This document shows, in pieces, positions 33,566 to 42,605 of a DNA stretch of 64,000 nucleotides. Below the pieces are notes generated by a model. It worked only from the letters and a program-made list of their open reading frames with translations. It ran no database searches and had not been told where the DNA came from. How positions within the stretch are numbered: the stretch's first letter is position 1; every line of letters starts with the position of its first letter. The DNA comes from Chaetoderma sp. LZ-2023a (lineage: Eukaryota > Mollusca > Caudofoveata > Chaetodermatida > Chaetodermatidae): contig CM067372.1 of assembly GCA_034401795.1 (NCBI GenBank), forward strand, positions 13,464,940 to 13,528,939. The letters are read 5' to 3'. A program made the position numbers and the translations under genes.

Positions 33566-34287
33566 GTGCGGCTATTGGGCTTTTTAACTGCCACTCTGTC
33601 AAACCCAAGCACTATCGAGCTACCCCCACCTCCATTGCGAGAAATACTTGGACGCCTTCGAGGAATTTACACAGCCCTCCTATCACTCCTTAATTACTGC
33701 CTGAGTAATGTATTGACCTGTTTAATAATTTATATTCTCCTTTCTTTGGCTGGCGATGTAGAAACTAATCCAGGCCCTACTAACTGTTCAGAAATGTCTG
33801 TTGTCCACCTCAATGTATGCGGCCTCAAAGATAAAATACATCTTATCGAAGCTAATCTGTCCAACTTTGACATCATTGCCATTACTGAAAGCCACCTTAC
33901 CCAAAATATTAACAACAGTTTAATCAAACTACCTGGTTTCCAGGAGCCTTATCGGATGGACCGCCAGCAGCCGTGGGGAGGCGTGTGCGTCTATATTTCT
34001 AACAACGTGGCAACTACCCGTCGTATTGAATATGAATGTCGTGGCATTGAAATGATATGGGTCGAGATTCACGACCGCCCTGGTTTATTATTGTGTGTAA
34101 TTTACCGGCCGCCTAACACAAGTGTTGACAAATGGCAAACTATCACCGATAATATTGAGAATGTTCGCAACTCAAATCCAAACAAAAATCTTGTCCTACT
34201 CGGCGACATTAACGACGATCTTCTCAATCCATCTAAGCATCATCTACGTGACATCATATCTACGTTTGGCTTCCACCAGTTAATATA
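33566..34287 (+). CDS. LINE ORF2 N-terminal part: hydrophobic leader, 2A-type motif, APE endonuclease start
   Basis: Residues about 37-61 are strongly hydrophobic (LTCLIIYILLSLA) and run straight into GDVETNPGP at 33752-33778. This is a full DxExNPGP 2A motif, at which ribosomes are known to skip the Gly-Pro bond and release the upstream peptide. 2A sequences at the N-terminus of APE-type LINEs are documented in trypanosomes, sea urchin and other animals. Endonuclease motifs follow: SVVHLNVCGLKDK, IIAITESHL (catalytic Glu), WGGVCVYI, VIYRPP and LVLLGDIN. The stretch is open from 33557, but the codon at 33566 is GTG and no in-frame ATG precedes the 2A. Initiation is therefore unclear. The Tc1 element interrupts it at 34286. 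Confidence 0.8.
33752..33778 (+). promoter_or_regulatory. 2A ribosome-skipping (translational recoding) site
   Basis: The codons spell GDVETNPGP. Skipping would fall between Gly (33773-33775) and Pro (33776-33778), freeing a leader of about 70 residues from the endonuclease/RT protein. The match is to the complete published consensus. Activity is inferred. Confidence 0.8.
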
Positions 34288-35944
34288 CACCTGTGCAAAA
34301 GTTAAGCACCAGCAAAAACAATAGAACGTAGAAACATGATGGTACAACTAGGCTGCCATACTTTTTGTCCCCGCGTTAGCTGACATAATTCCAAGTACGA
34401 AATGCACATGCATGCATGACTTCACGCCGCTTGATGTCCGTGCGTGGCGGGAAACAGCACACGTGTTCAGTTATGTAAAAGTCCAGTTTGAGGTGTAGAA
34501 CATTACATACAGATTTAGGCGACAAGATTAGGAATTTTGTGTTCATGACCGTGGTTTATTTGTACATAGAGAATTAGCTCTTGATTGTGAACCGCTATGG
34601 CAAGACGAAGGTTAAGTGATCATGTGAAATGGCAAATCATAGGCATGCATACCACTGGTATGTCATGCAGAGAGATTGGCAGACAGCTGAACATTAACCA
34701 TACTGTAATCAGTCGTTTGATTGCAAAACATGGGCAAACTAACGAGGTGAAGGACAGGCCTAGATCTGGAAGACCGAAGAAGACTACTGCCCGTGATGAT
34801 CGAGCCCTAGTACGCCTTGTTAGGAGATCTCCATTCACCAACAGCAGAGTGCTCAGCCAGCAATGGGAAACGCGCAATAGAGTGTCAATGTCTACCGTCA
34901 AAAGGAGACTGTATGCTGCTGGCATGAAAGCTAGGAGACCTGTCAGACGTCCTCTCCTCACTGCACACCACAAAGAGGAACGTCTGAGGTGGTGCAACGA
35001 AAGAAGACACTGGAACATGAGATCCTGGAGACGGGTCCACTGGTCCGATGAAAGTCGGTTCCTTCTTCATGCCACAGATGGTCGAACTCGTGTATGGAGG
35101 TCCAGACGGATGGCGTACGACCAACGTAACATCATGGAAGAAGTTCCATTTGGTGGAGGTTCCGTTATGATATGGGGGTGCATCTCATTTGATTGTAAGC
35201 TGGATCTGTTGACTGTACCTGGAACACTAAATGGACAAAGATATCAAGATTCCATACTGGATAGAGTTGTGGTCCCTCATTTTGTAAATCATGCACCTGG
35301 AACCCACCCTATATTCATGGATGACAACGCCCGACCACATCGTGCTAGAGCTGTGCATGAATACCTCCGCCAGATTGCCATCGAAACCCTACCATGGCCA
35401 GCAAGGAGCCCTGACATGAACCCTATTGAGCATATCTGGGACATTCTGGGAAACATGGTGAGAAGGAGGGATCCTCCTGTGCAGAACCTACAGGAATTAA
35501 CAGACGCACTCCATCTTGAATGGCAACGAATACCACAATGGCGTATCAGTCGGTTGGTGACCAGCATGAGACATCGTGTCCAGGCCGTCATCCAGGCACA
35601 AGGTGGATATACCCGGTATTAATAATGACAGTCTCAAACTCGTGCACAGATGTTAAACTTCGTTTTCAGACACCATTAATGATAATCTAGCCACGTGTGT
35701 CAACTGTAGGGCAATAGTTGTCAGTTGTGTCAACGTAACCATATTCAGGCCTCGTTTTCAAGTTCAAACAAAAACATACAGTGTTTCCCCACCATCATAA
35801 TCAGCATTCCTCTAGTTGCATTATTACCTCTTGCACTAAGATGGATGGGTACATAAATGTTTATGCTATTGCTTTCTTCATAGCACATGAATATACCCTC
35901 GCATGTGCGTAAAAATAGGGTGGTGCTTAACTTTTGCACAGGTG
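34288..35944 (+). mobile_element. Intact Tc1-type DNA transposon
   Basis: 24-bp perfect terminal inverted repeats start CACCTGTGCAAAAGTTAAGC at 34288 and end at 35944. TA target duplications lie at 34286-34287 and 35945-35946, and the total is 1,657 bp. It encodes one uninterrupted transposase. Perfect ends and an open ORF point to a recent insertion into the LINE. Confidence 0.95.
34597..35622 (+). CDS. Tc1 family transposase (DD34E)
   Basis: 341 residues, the usual Tc1 length, starting at an ATG and uninterrupted. The N-terminus has two helix-turn-helix regions: SDHVKWQIIGMHTTGMSC ... NINHTVISRLI (about 7-45), then a GRPKKTT hook (about 59-65), then a second HTH with VSMSTVKRRLYAAGMKARRP (about 94-113). 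The catalytic triad is Asp in HWSDESRF, Asp in FMDDNARPH and Glu in SPDMNPIEHIWD, with 34 residues between the second Asp and the Glu. GGGSVMIWGCIS is the Gly-rich box. It would bind the element's own TIRs in the nucleus and catalyse cut-and-paste at TA. It looks capable of activity. Confidence 0.95.
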   Translation: MARRRLSDHVKWQIIGMHTTGMSCREIGRQLNINHTVISRLIAKHGQTNEVKDRPRSGRPKKTTARDDRALVRLVRRSPFTNSRVLSQQWETRNRVSMSTVKRRLYAAGMKARRPVRRPLLTAHHKEERLRWCNERRHWNMRSWRRVHWSDESRFLLHATDGRTRVWRSRRMAYDQRNIMEEVPFGGGSVMIWGCISFDCKLDLLTVPGTLNGQRYQDSILDRVVVPHFVNHAPGTHPIFMDDNARPHRARAVHEYLRQIAIETLPWPARSPDMNPIEHIWDILGNMVRRRDPPVQNLQELTDALHLEWQRIPQWRISRLVTSMRHRVQAVIQAQGGYTRY

Positions 35945-35951
35945 TATATAA

Positions 35952-38573
35952 GAACCAACCCGACCCATTTCAAATACATTACTTGATCCAATTATTATCA
36001 GCTGTGCCAGAATAGTAAAAGAGAGTGGAGTACTTGCGCCATTTTGTAGTGATCATACTCCAGTATATTTGGTTTTATCATCCTCCATACCTAAACGTAA
36101 AACATACACTCGCCATATATGGGACTATGCGAAAGCTGATTGGGATTTATTTAGGGATCACTTAACTAACGCACCCTGGAACAACATCTCCGATGCTAAT
36201 GGCGTCGACATTTGGTGTCAGACAACCACTACAAACATTATTGCCGCTGCTAGTATTAGTATCCCAAATAAAACTATAACTATAAACCCAAACGATAAAG
36301 TCTGGATGTCCAGCAAAATAAAGCACGAAATGAGAGTCAGGGAAAAATTGTTCAAGAAATCAAGAAAAACTAACCGAGAGCAAGACGTGGCCAACTTTAA
36401 AAAACAGAGAAACCGCATCAATACATTAGTCCGAACAGCGAAAGAAAACTTCAGGAATAAATTAGCTGAAAAAATAAGGCATGGACGCACAGGTTCTAAA
36501 GAGTGGTGGAAAATATGCAAGACGTTCCTATGTGATACTAACTCTAATTTTAGCGAAATGCCGCCTCTGAAGCGCGATGACGGCTCATTCTCTTACGACT
36601 CTTTAGAAAAGGCAAGCCTCCTTAACCGGTACTTCTCTACCATCGCCAATATTGACGATGCTAATGCCAGCTTACCGCCTCTATCTATGTATACGGACAA
36701 TACTCTCCACTCAATTACAATATCAAACACTGACATCTCCGATGTACTGTCCAATCTGGACACGTCTAAAGCTGTTGGCCCGGATAAATTAAGTCCGAAA
36801 CTCTTATTCGAGAGCCAACAAGTATTGGTCCCAATCTTTAATTACTCACTTTCTAGTGCGCAGTTCCCCACTTCTTGGAAAATCGCTAATGTAACTCCTA
36901 TATTCAAGAAAGGAGACAAGAGCTTATGTTCAAATTATCGACCAATATCACTGTTGAGTTGTCTTAGTAAAGTTATGGAGAGAACCGTTTTTAAACATAT
37001 CTATAACTATATTAGACATGATATCACTCTATATCAGTCTGGCTTTCTTCCATCACATTCTACAGTAAATCAACTGCTTGATATCTACACGGATATTGCT
37101 CAAGCCCTTGACGATCAAAAGGAAATAATCTTTCTATTCTTCGATATATCTAAAGCCTTTGATCGAGTATGGCATCGCGGCCTCCTACAGAAGCTTAGGA
37201 ATTTTAGTATCTGTGGAAATCTACTTACATGGTTCGAAAATTATCTTGGAAACCGATACCAGCGAGTAGTTATAAACAGCAATGAGTCCACCCTACTTCG
37301 TTTACATGCTGGAGTGCCACAAGGCTCTGTGCTTGGTCCTTTGTTATTCTTAGTTTTTATTAATGACATGCCCAGCAATATAATTCACAATATTAGACTT
37401 TTTGCTGATGACACGTGCCTATATGTAATGTCAGATGATCTAAAAGAACACACTGCCATACTCGATTACGATCTACTGACCATGATGCATTGGGCACACA
37501 TGTGGCTCGTCGAGTTTAATGCCTCGAAAACTACATCTCTAATTTTTTCCCTGCGCAACGAGCCCACATCCTTTTCAATCAACTTCAAAGATTCTGAAAT
37601 TCTACCATCAACTGATCATAAGCACCTTGGCATTACCTTTAATAACAAAGGGAATTGGCTTAACCATGTGAATAATCTCATAGCAAACGCTCAACACAAA
37701 CTCTCCTTACTTAAAGGTCTAAAATATATTCTAGACCGTAAATGTCTCGAGATCATGTACAAAACATTTATTAGACCATCGTTAGAATATGCAGATGTTG
37801 TGTGGGATAATATTCCACAATATCTTGTAATTCGGCTAGAGGATATCCAAAAAGATGCTCTCAGAACGGTATGTGGAATGACACGTAGTGCGAGCACTGA
37901 AGACCTGTACTTAGAAACAGGCATCGAAACCTTGTCAATCAGACGTGAATTTCATAGATTATCTATGCTATTTAAAATTATTAACGGGATGACCTGTGAG
38001 GTTCTGGTCAACCATCTTCCAACACTATCCCAAGTACGAAATCCTTACAATATCCGTCATCCAAATTTCTTCACTCCATTCCGCTGCCATACTGAGCTCT
38101 TCTATGGATCCTTTTTCCCAGTAACGATCCGCGCCTGGAATATGCTTCCTGTGCCGGTGAGAGATTCTGTCACTCTTCTAGAATTTAAAAGCAAACTCAA
38201 GGCTATGTCATCAATACGACAACCCCCTGAGTGGTATTACGTAGGCCCGAGGTTTGCCAACATAATGCTATGCAGGCTCCGAAATGGTTGTAGTTCTTTA
38301 AACCGACATCTATTTGACAACTTTCTGTCGGAATCTGCCAGTTGTTCTTGTGGGCACAATGATGAATCTACACACCACTACCTCTTACATTGTGCCCTTT
38401 TTAACGAGCAAAGAGTCGTTTTCCAAAATCAGCTTGCCTTGAACGATATTTCTCTTGCTAATCTTACGGTCAACCAGCTTCTATACGGGACTTACACTAC
38501 CAACTTGGAAATGAACAAACTGATCTGTAATACGGTATGTCAATACATAATTAACACCAACCGCTTTCAGTAG
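35952..38573 (+). CDS. LINE ORF2 C-terminal part: endonuclease end and reverse transcriptase
   Basis: This is open for 873 codons right after the Tc1 element, in a frame that opens EPTRPISNTLLDPIII, the typical mid-endonuclease motif. FCSDHTPVYLV is the catalytic SDH box. RT blocks follow: SKAVGPDKLSPKLL, NVTPIFKKGDKSLCSNYRPI, FFDISKAFDRVWH (palm A Asp), AGVPQGSVLGPLLFLVFIND and LFADDTCLYV (FADD, about 37401). Toward the end come SFFPVTIRAWNMLPVPV and a C-terminal zinc-knuckle-like CSCGHNDESTHHYLLHC. The family is CR1/Jockey superfamily, possibly Crack-like. The residue before EPTR is separated from the upstream half by an out-of-frame TA run. Confidence 0.9.
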   Translation, partial: EPTRPISNTLLDPIIISCARIVKESGVLAPFCSDHTPVYLVLSSSIPKRKTYTRHIWDYAKADWDLFRDHLTNAPWNNISDANGVDIWCQTTTTNIIAAASISIPNKTITINPNDKVWMSSKIKHEMRVREKLFKKSRKTNREQDVANFKKQRNRINTLVRTAKENFRNKLAEKIRHGRTGSKEWWKICKTFLCDTNSNFSEMPPLKRDDGSFSYDSLEKASLLNRYFSTIANIDDANASLPPLSMYTDNTLHSITISNTDISDVLSNLDTSKAVGPDKLSPKLLFESQQVLVPIFNYSLSSAQFPTSWKIANVTPIFKKGDKSLCSNYRPISLLSCLSKVMERTVFKHIYNYIRHDITLYQSGFLPSHSTVNQLLDIYTDIAQALDDQKEIIFLFFDISKAFDRVWHRGLLQKLRNFSICGNLLTWFENYLGNRYQRVVINSNESTLLRLHAGVPQGSVLGPLLFLVFINDMPSNIIHNIRLFADDTCLYVMSDDLKEHTAILDYDLLTMMHWAHMWLVEFNASKTTSLIFSLRNEPTSFSINFKDSEILPSTDHKHLGITFNNKGNWLNHVNNLIANAQHKLSLLKGLKYILDRKCLEIMYKTFIRPSLEYADVVWDNIPQYLVIRLEDIQKDALRTVCGMTRSASTEDLYLETGIETLSIRREFHRLSMLFKIINGMTCEVLVNHLPTLSQVRNPYNIRHPNFFTPFRCHTELFYGSFFPVTIRAWNMLPVPVRDSVTLLEFKSKLKAMSSIRQPPEWYYVGPRFANIMLCRLRNGCSSLNRHLFDNFLSESASCSCGHNDESTHHYLLHCALFNEQRVVFQNQLALNDISLANLTVNQLLYGTYTTNLEMNKLICNTVCQYIINTNRFQ

Positions 38574-38996
38574 CTTCCTGTTTGCGAACTTATAGTTTAA
38601 GGGGTAAATGGACAGCAGCCCAACACGTACAGGTCGGGGCGAAGGCAGCACCTAGAGCTCACCTCGGCTATTCTTCCATTTGATCTTATTCCTCGCTCTC
38701 TCTCTATCTCTCACCCTCTCCCCCCCCCCCTTTCCCCCTCTCCCTTTCTATCTCGGTCTTTCTTCCTACTCTCCCCCACCTCACACTCAACATTCACATA
38801 CTTATGCACACCAATAGACTACAATTAATTAAACTATTATGATTTGCCGCCATTTTGTTGTAAAAAAGTTTTGAATAATCTGTATGTGTATGGGAGACAC
38901 GGGCATAAGACTCTAAGTCTTATCGTGCTTCCATCTGAACAAATAAATCACGTTTAAACCAAAGCGGTTATTAATCCTACCGGTTTTAACATAATA
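38574..38996 (+). other. LINE 3' region
   Basis: Non-coding, with a pyrimidine tract (38695-38780). ACACGGGCATAAGACTCT ... TCTTATCGTGCTTCC forms a small hairpin before AACAAATAAATCACG, a plausible 3' end with stem and short repeat as in CR1-like elements. Confidence 0.5.
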
Positions 38997-39355
38997 GATG
39001 AATCCAGATTTAGCTATGCCAGCCCAATTTTACCCAAGCTCCACCCGAACGTCGCCCGTGCTGGGATAGATCGATCCCTGAACTCTCTGACTATCTATTT
39101 TCCAGTAAACGATACAGGTAATCTGTTGAATATTTTGAAACTAATTTGACTGTGTCCTGTTGCTGCCATAGGTCAAATCAGCATGTTTATTAAATAGTAA
39201 ATATGTACAATTCGTACAACAACACATAGTTCGTCATCAATTAAGCGTTCGTGATTAAATTATCTACGTCATTTATGACATCAGTGATTATGGCAACGCA
39301 TTTGATTATGACGTCATATGATTGATGGATGAACTGGAATCCTTCATTGTACATA
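38997..39355 (+). mobile_element. MITE family P, plus orientation
   Basis: GATTTAGCTATGCC, CCGTGCTGGGATAGATCGAT, ATACAGGTAATCTGTTGAAT, CTAATTTGACTGTGTCCTGT, half of the core lost, then CATGTTTATTAAATAGTAAA, TTAAGCGTTCGTGA and a TGACGTCA near 39309. It ends GATTGATGGATGAACTGGAA. Confidence 0.75.
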
Positions 39356-39510
39356 TAAAAAGTAAAAGATATCTAATGGACATAGTTAATCTCAAATTGA
39401 TACACTCTTCATCTGGGCTGGACTAAAGTATTACGCGTCAGGATACATTAATAGTCTTGAATAGCGGAGGTCCTAGACATTACCACATAGACTCTGAATG
39501 AATGAATTTA

Positions 39511-39626
39511 TTATGTGAAGAGGAGTTTGTCTTTGCACGCCATATCATCAGAAAGTTTTGGAAAAACCTCCTGGAAAAGTTCATAATTCTGCACTGTTAG
39601 CCAGTTCTTCCAATCTCCAATCACAC
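39511..39626 (-). CDS. Cytosolic sulfotransferase, last exon
   Basis: On the minus strand a polypyrimidine tract ending ATTTTTTCAG precedes an exon reading (G)VIGDWKNWLTVQNYELFQ, then EVFPKLSDDMACKDKLLFT and TAA. GxxGDWKNxxT is the C-terminal PAPS (3'-phosphoadenosine phosphosulfate)-binding signature of SULT enzymes, and the distance to the stop fits the family. The exon starts with two bases of a split Gly codon, the phase known for SULT last exons. AATAAA (39507-39512) overlaps the stop codon, so the 3' UTR would be very short. SULTs transfer sulfate from PAPS to small hydroxylated or amine substrates in the cytosol. Confidence 0.8.
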
Positions 39627-40417
39627 CTGAAAAAATAATACAAATAATACCTAGATGTTACTGAATTAGGATCAGGCTTTCCAAGAACGAGTGTCCTGGT
39701 CCAAACAAGCCGCTGACCCGCATTGAGTTACTATTGCACTAAATTACACCGCAATTTAAACCGTTACTATGATAAACCACAATCATTATATTATTTAAGT
39801 CATACATCATCGGAAAGCGCATTCAATTGCCCAAATATTAATACATTATTTTGTATATTTTTGTAAGGTTTTCACTGAGTTATATGCGTGTATAAAATAC
39901 ACCATTCGACGTAGATTCAGTAAATCAAGTGGACAATTGGAGATAATTTAAAATTGCAAGCAACTGTATTAAATTTTACGAAACTATAAAAACTAATACA
40001 GAAATGTATAGAAAATCGGCTTAGCTTTCCAATGACGTATGCCTTCAATAATATTATGAACATGGTTTTTCATATAAGCTGCTGTTGTATCTAATTCCCA
40101 TCGTAAAGTAATGCTAGTTGCACGTCGGCTATCGGGTATACCAGCCAAAAGTTGTATGCACAATGCATTCTGGGAAGGTATTTTCCCAAAATATGCTAAT
40201 GCGGGAAAGGTCTTTACGAATGGAAAATACCTTTTCGAAAGCTGGCAGCATTCGCGTCTCCACGAAATACCTCGTTTGTACCTTCATCCACTCGAAATAA
40301 TCTGGGCATAAAGCATACTAACATCTGTAGGTCAGACTAATGACTGAGTGTTCTAGAAGATGAGAATCAACAGGTCACTCGTATTTGATACCAACCAGAC
40401 ACAACCTCAATGGAAGA
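39627..40417 (-). other. Sulfotransferase intron region; middle exon not found
   Basis: AT-rich. The exon expected between the two sulfotransferase exons should encode the region ending ...RK before GxxGDWKN, and it must have a length of 3n+1 bases to fit the phases. I cannot recognise it here or in the rest of the 1.7-kb gap, which is filled by MITEs. Confidence 0.4.
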
Positions 40418-40800
40418 AGCCAATTTTAGTTATGCCCCGCCAATCTCTAGCTAAGCTCCATCGATCCTTCGCCGGTAATGGGATCGATCGAACCCTGAAC
40501 TCCATGACTATCCATTTCCACAAAACTATACGTGCGTAAGCTGTTGAGTATTTTAAAACTAATTTCACTGTGTGGAGTTGCTATAGCTCCTTTTCTAATT
40601 AGTTTCAAAATATTCAACATCATGTTTATTAAATAGTAAAGACATACAATTCGTACAGCAACGGTTATCCCGTCATCAAGTATCCGTTCGTGACAAACTT
40701 ATCTACACCATTCTTGACGTAATATATTATGACGTCACCCTACACGTCACGGAGTTGATTATGACGTCATATGATTGATGGATAAACTGTAAAGGTCCAT
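40418..40800 (+). mobile_element. MITE family P, near full length
   Basis: It reads in order GTTATGCCCCGCCAATCTCT, GGGATCGATCGAACCCTGAA, AAAACTATACGTGCGTAAGC, a core with TTAAAACTAATTTCAC and TAATTAGTTTCAAAATATTC, then CATGTTTATTAAATAGTAAA, TACAATTCGTACAGCAACG and TGACGTCA at 40730-40737 and 40762-40769. It ends GATTGATGGATAAACTG. It is a good type copy of the asymmetric form. Confidence 0.8.
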
Positions 40801-40824
40801 ACGCCAATAGTTCTATCAAACTGA

Positions 40825-40850
40825 TAATGATGATGATGATGATGATGATG
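40825..40850. repeat. GAT microsatellite
   Basis: An (ATG/GAT)n run directly downstream of a family P element. Confidence 0.85.
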
Positions 40851-40919
40851 TACTCAGCCTGCCAAATATAAAATTAACTGATCATATCAAGTTAATGTTG
40901 TTTTTTGCAAATTTTTACC

Positions 40920-40992
40920 CTTCCATAGGATCACTACAAGGAGATGGTTTAGTACCAGTGCTCTTCACCTTATACCTTGCTGCAGCTCTAAT
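40920..40992 (+). pseudogene. Scrap of a LINE reverse transcriptase
   Basis: One frame reads SIGSLQGDGLVPVLFTLYLA, matching block B of the degenerate RT at 26300-27890 (IGSPQGDGLSPVLFSCYLA). Nothing of the element remains on either side. Confidence 0.6.
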
Positions 40993-41062
40993 ATATGTTC
41001 AATAACATTCCACAAGAGTAAGAGTGGTTTACATACCATAGTGCCAATACAATCTTATTTTA

Positions 41063-41298
41063 TTTAATAACCTTTTCATGACGAAGCTGGTCAAACAGGC
41101 CTCTGCAGTGGTCTTGAGAAATGTCCATTTTGGGGCAACAGAAGCGTATTTTCAAATATTTACCACTGGAATGACTGGACAGTCATTCAAGTCGTAAATC
41201 TTTTTAAAAAAAGTTTTCTCTTCGCTTGCAAATGGCCATTCAACAAACAATTACTTCAAATTTCTTGACCAAGTTTAGTCCTTAAATTGTTAAATAGT
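41063..41298. mobile_element. MITE family Q, near full length
   Basis: CTCTGCAGTGGTCTTGAGAA, TTTACCACTGGAATGACTGG, CAGTCATTCAAGTCGTAAAT, TTCTCTTCGCTTGCAAATGG, with outer ends CTTTTCATGACGAAGCTGGT and TTCTTGACCAAGTTTAGTCC. It lies in the sulfotransferase intron. Confidence 0.75.
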
Positions 41299-41358
41299 AG
41301 ATAGGAACATTAAACACTTGCCATAAACGCAAACACAGTGAAATACTAAGAGACTTAC

Positions 41359-41471
41359 TCTGACTAAGTCTTCATACATTTGTAACATTATTGGTACATC
41401 CGGGTTCCGTGCCGTATATTCCTCCCAAGCTTTTATGTGAGTGTACCAGCCCGTGCATGGGAAACACGTTG
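41359..41471 (-). CDS. Cytosolic sulfotransferase, internal exon
   Basis: Acceptor TTTGTTTTCAG at the right edge and donor AGA|GTAAGT at the left edge bound a 113-bp exon. It reads TCFPCTGWYTHIKAWEEYT, then ARNPDVPIMLQMYEDLVR. GxWxxHxxxW ... PxxxxxxYEDL is the conserved central SULT segment preceding the dimerisation/PAPS region. The exon ends on a complete codon, matching the SULT exon end after YEDM/YEDL. No ATG-bearing or PAPS-loop (YPKSGTTW) exon was found upstream, so the gene is partial here or broken. Confidence 0.75.
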
Positions 41472-41668
41472 CTGAAAACAAACGTGAAACAAGCTCAATC
41501 AGACATTGCAGACATTGCAGACTCTTACCATCCCGTTTTTGCCACATTGTAAAAAGGCTTTAGATTTTCAGGATATTTTCGTATTGTACCCAACATTGTA
41601 TCGTATGCCACATTATTTATTGTGTTAAAATTTGGCCCAAATCGGACCAACAGTCTCCGCGTTATCCA

Positions 41669-41700
41669 TCTGTATCTGTATCTGTATCTGTATCTGTAGG
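41669..41700. repeat. CTGTAT hexanucleotide repeat
   Basis: Five tandem CTGTAT-type units. Confidence 0.85.
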
Positions 41701-41738
41701 GTTACGTCGTAGAAACCTATGCTGGCATAGGTAATGAC

Positions 41739-41740
<2 letters not shown>

Positions 41741-41826
<86 letters not shown>
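41741..41826. repeat. (GA)n microsatellite
   Basis: An uninterrupted GA dinucleotide run of about 86 bp. Confidence 0.98.
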
Positions 41827-41829
<3 letters not shown>

Positions 41830-41911
41830 AATTATACTGTCTGCAGCCTTCGACTGTGTGATCCATAGATCAAGAATTTGATCTAAACCGGACACGTGTT
41901 CCTTTAGTCTA

Positions 41912-42003
41912 AGGCCGTGTTCTCACTAGGAAGTTAGTCATGAATAACACTCTACATCAGTATGCCGTTACGCCGGTTAAGTTTCCAGTGAGAACACAGT
42001 CAC
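41912..42003. mobile_element. MITE family R, short copy
   Basis: GGCCGTGTTCTCACTAGGAA on the left, TTCCAGTGAGAACACAGTC on the right and AGTCATGAATAACACTCTAC inside match the double element at 24250-24500. Confidence 0.65.
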
Positions 42004-42384
42004 TATTTCGGTAAATACCATGTATATCGGTTAGCGTTCTCATTGAACTGGCTCTTGTACAGGAATAAATACTTCGCGAACGCGACCTATTCTCTCAAAA
42101 TTTGCCAGGTAGCGTTACTGTCAGTTTTTTCTCTCACTGTCTGGCAGGTAGCGCTACGATTAGCATTTATCTCGCTCTCCACCAGGTAGCACCTCCGTCG
42201 AGTCCGGCCTATCTTCCAGCAATGTGAATGCAAAACGATATATCGGCTATAAATTAGTTAAACACGATTAGGCAATGAACTCGTTCTATTCAGTAAAGGT
42301 TTTATAGTTGTTAAAGTGTTTGGATATGTGAGAGTAAGAATTGAAACATTCTATTTAAAACATTAACCCCGCTTGTGTCAACTT
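42004..42384. other. No gene; CAGGTAGCG motif three times
   Basis: CCAGGTAGCGTTACTG, GCAGGTAGCGCTACGA and CCAGGTAGCACCTCC recur between 42107 and 42200 in a loose direct array. Nothing else is recognised. Confidence 0.45.
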
Positions 42385-42605
42385 AACCCTTTAATGGTCA
42401 AACTGACAAAAACAACTTTGCTGTGGTTCTATTTGAAAGGCTTAGCGAAGAGTATTTTTGAATATTTACCACTAGAATGACTGGCTCGGTATTCAAAAAT
42501 ACTCTTCTCTTGACCTGCAGATAGACACTACCTAAGCAAAGACTTTATTTTCTTTACCATTACCCCTTTAATGGTCAAACCGGTGAAAAACAGTCAGTGG
42601 TAAAT
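42385..42605. mobile_element. MITE family Q copy
   Basis: CCTTTAATGGTCAAACTGAC starts it and a similar CCCTTTAATGGTCAAACCGG closes it. The inner palindrome is GAAGAGTATTTTTGAATATT ... GGTATTCAAAAATACTCTTC. TTTACCACTAGAATGACTGG is present only on the left. Confidence 0.65.

Larger units (their letters stand above)
33301..38960 (+). mobile_element. CR1-superfamily LINE interrupted by a Tc1 element
   Basis: An APE-type endonuclease (from 33566) and reverse transcriptase (to 38573) lie in the order usual for CR1/Jockey-superfamily non-LTR elements, followed by about 390 bp of 3' region with a pyrimidine tract. A 1,657-bp Tc1 element sits inside the endonuclease. The 5' limit is uncertain. The 3' end is taken near AACAAATAAATCA (about 38939-38951). 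With the Tc1 element removed the frame is not continuous at the TA-rich joint, so this LINE copy is probably inactive. Confidence 0.85.
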
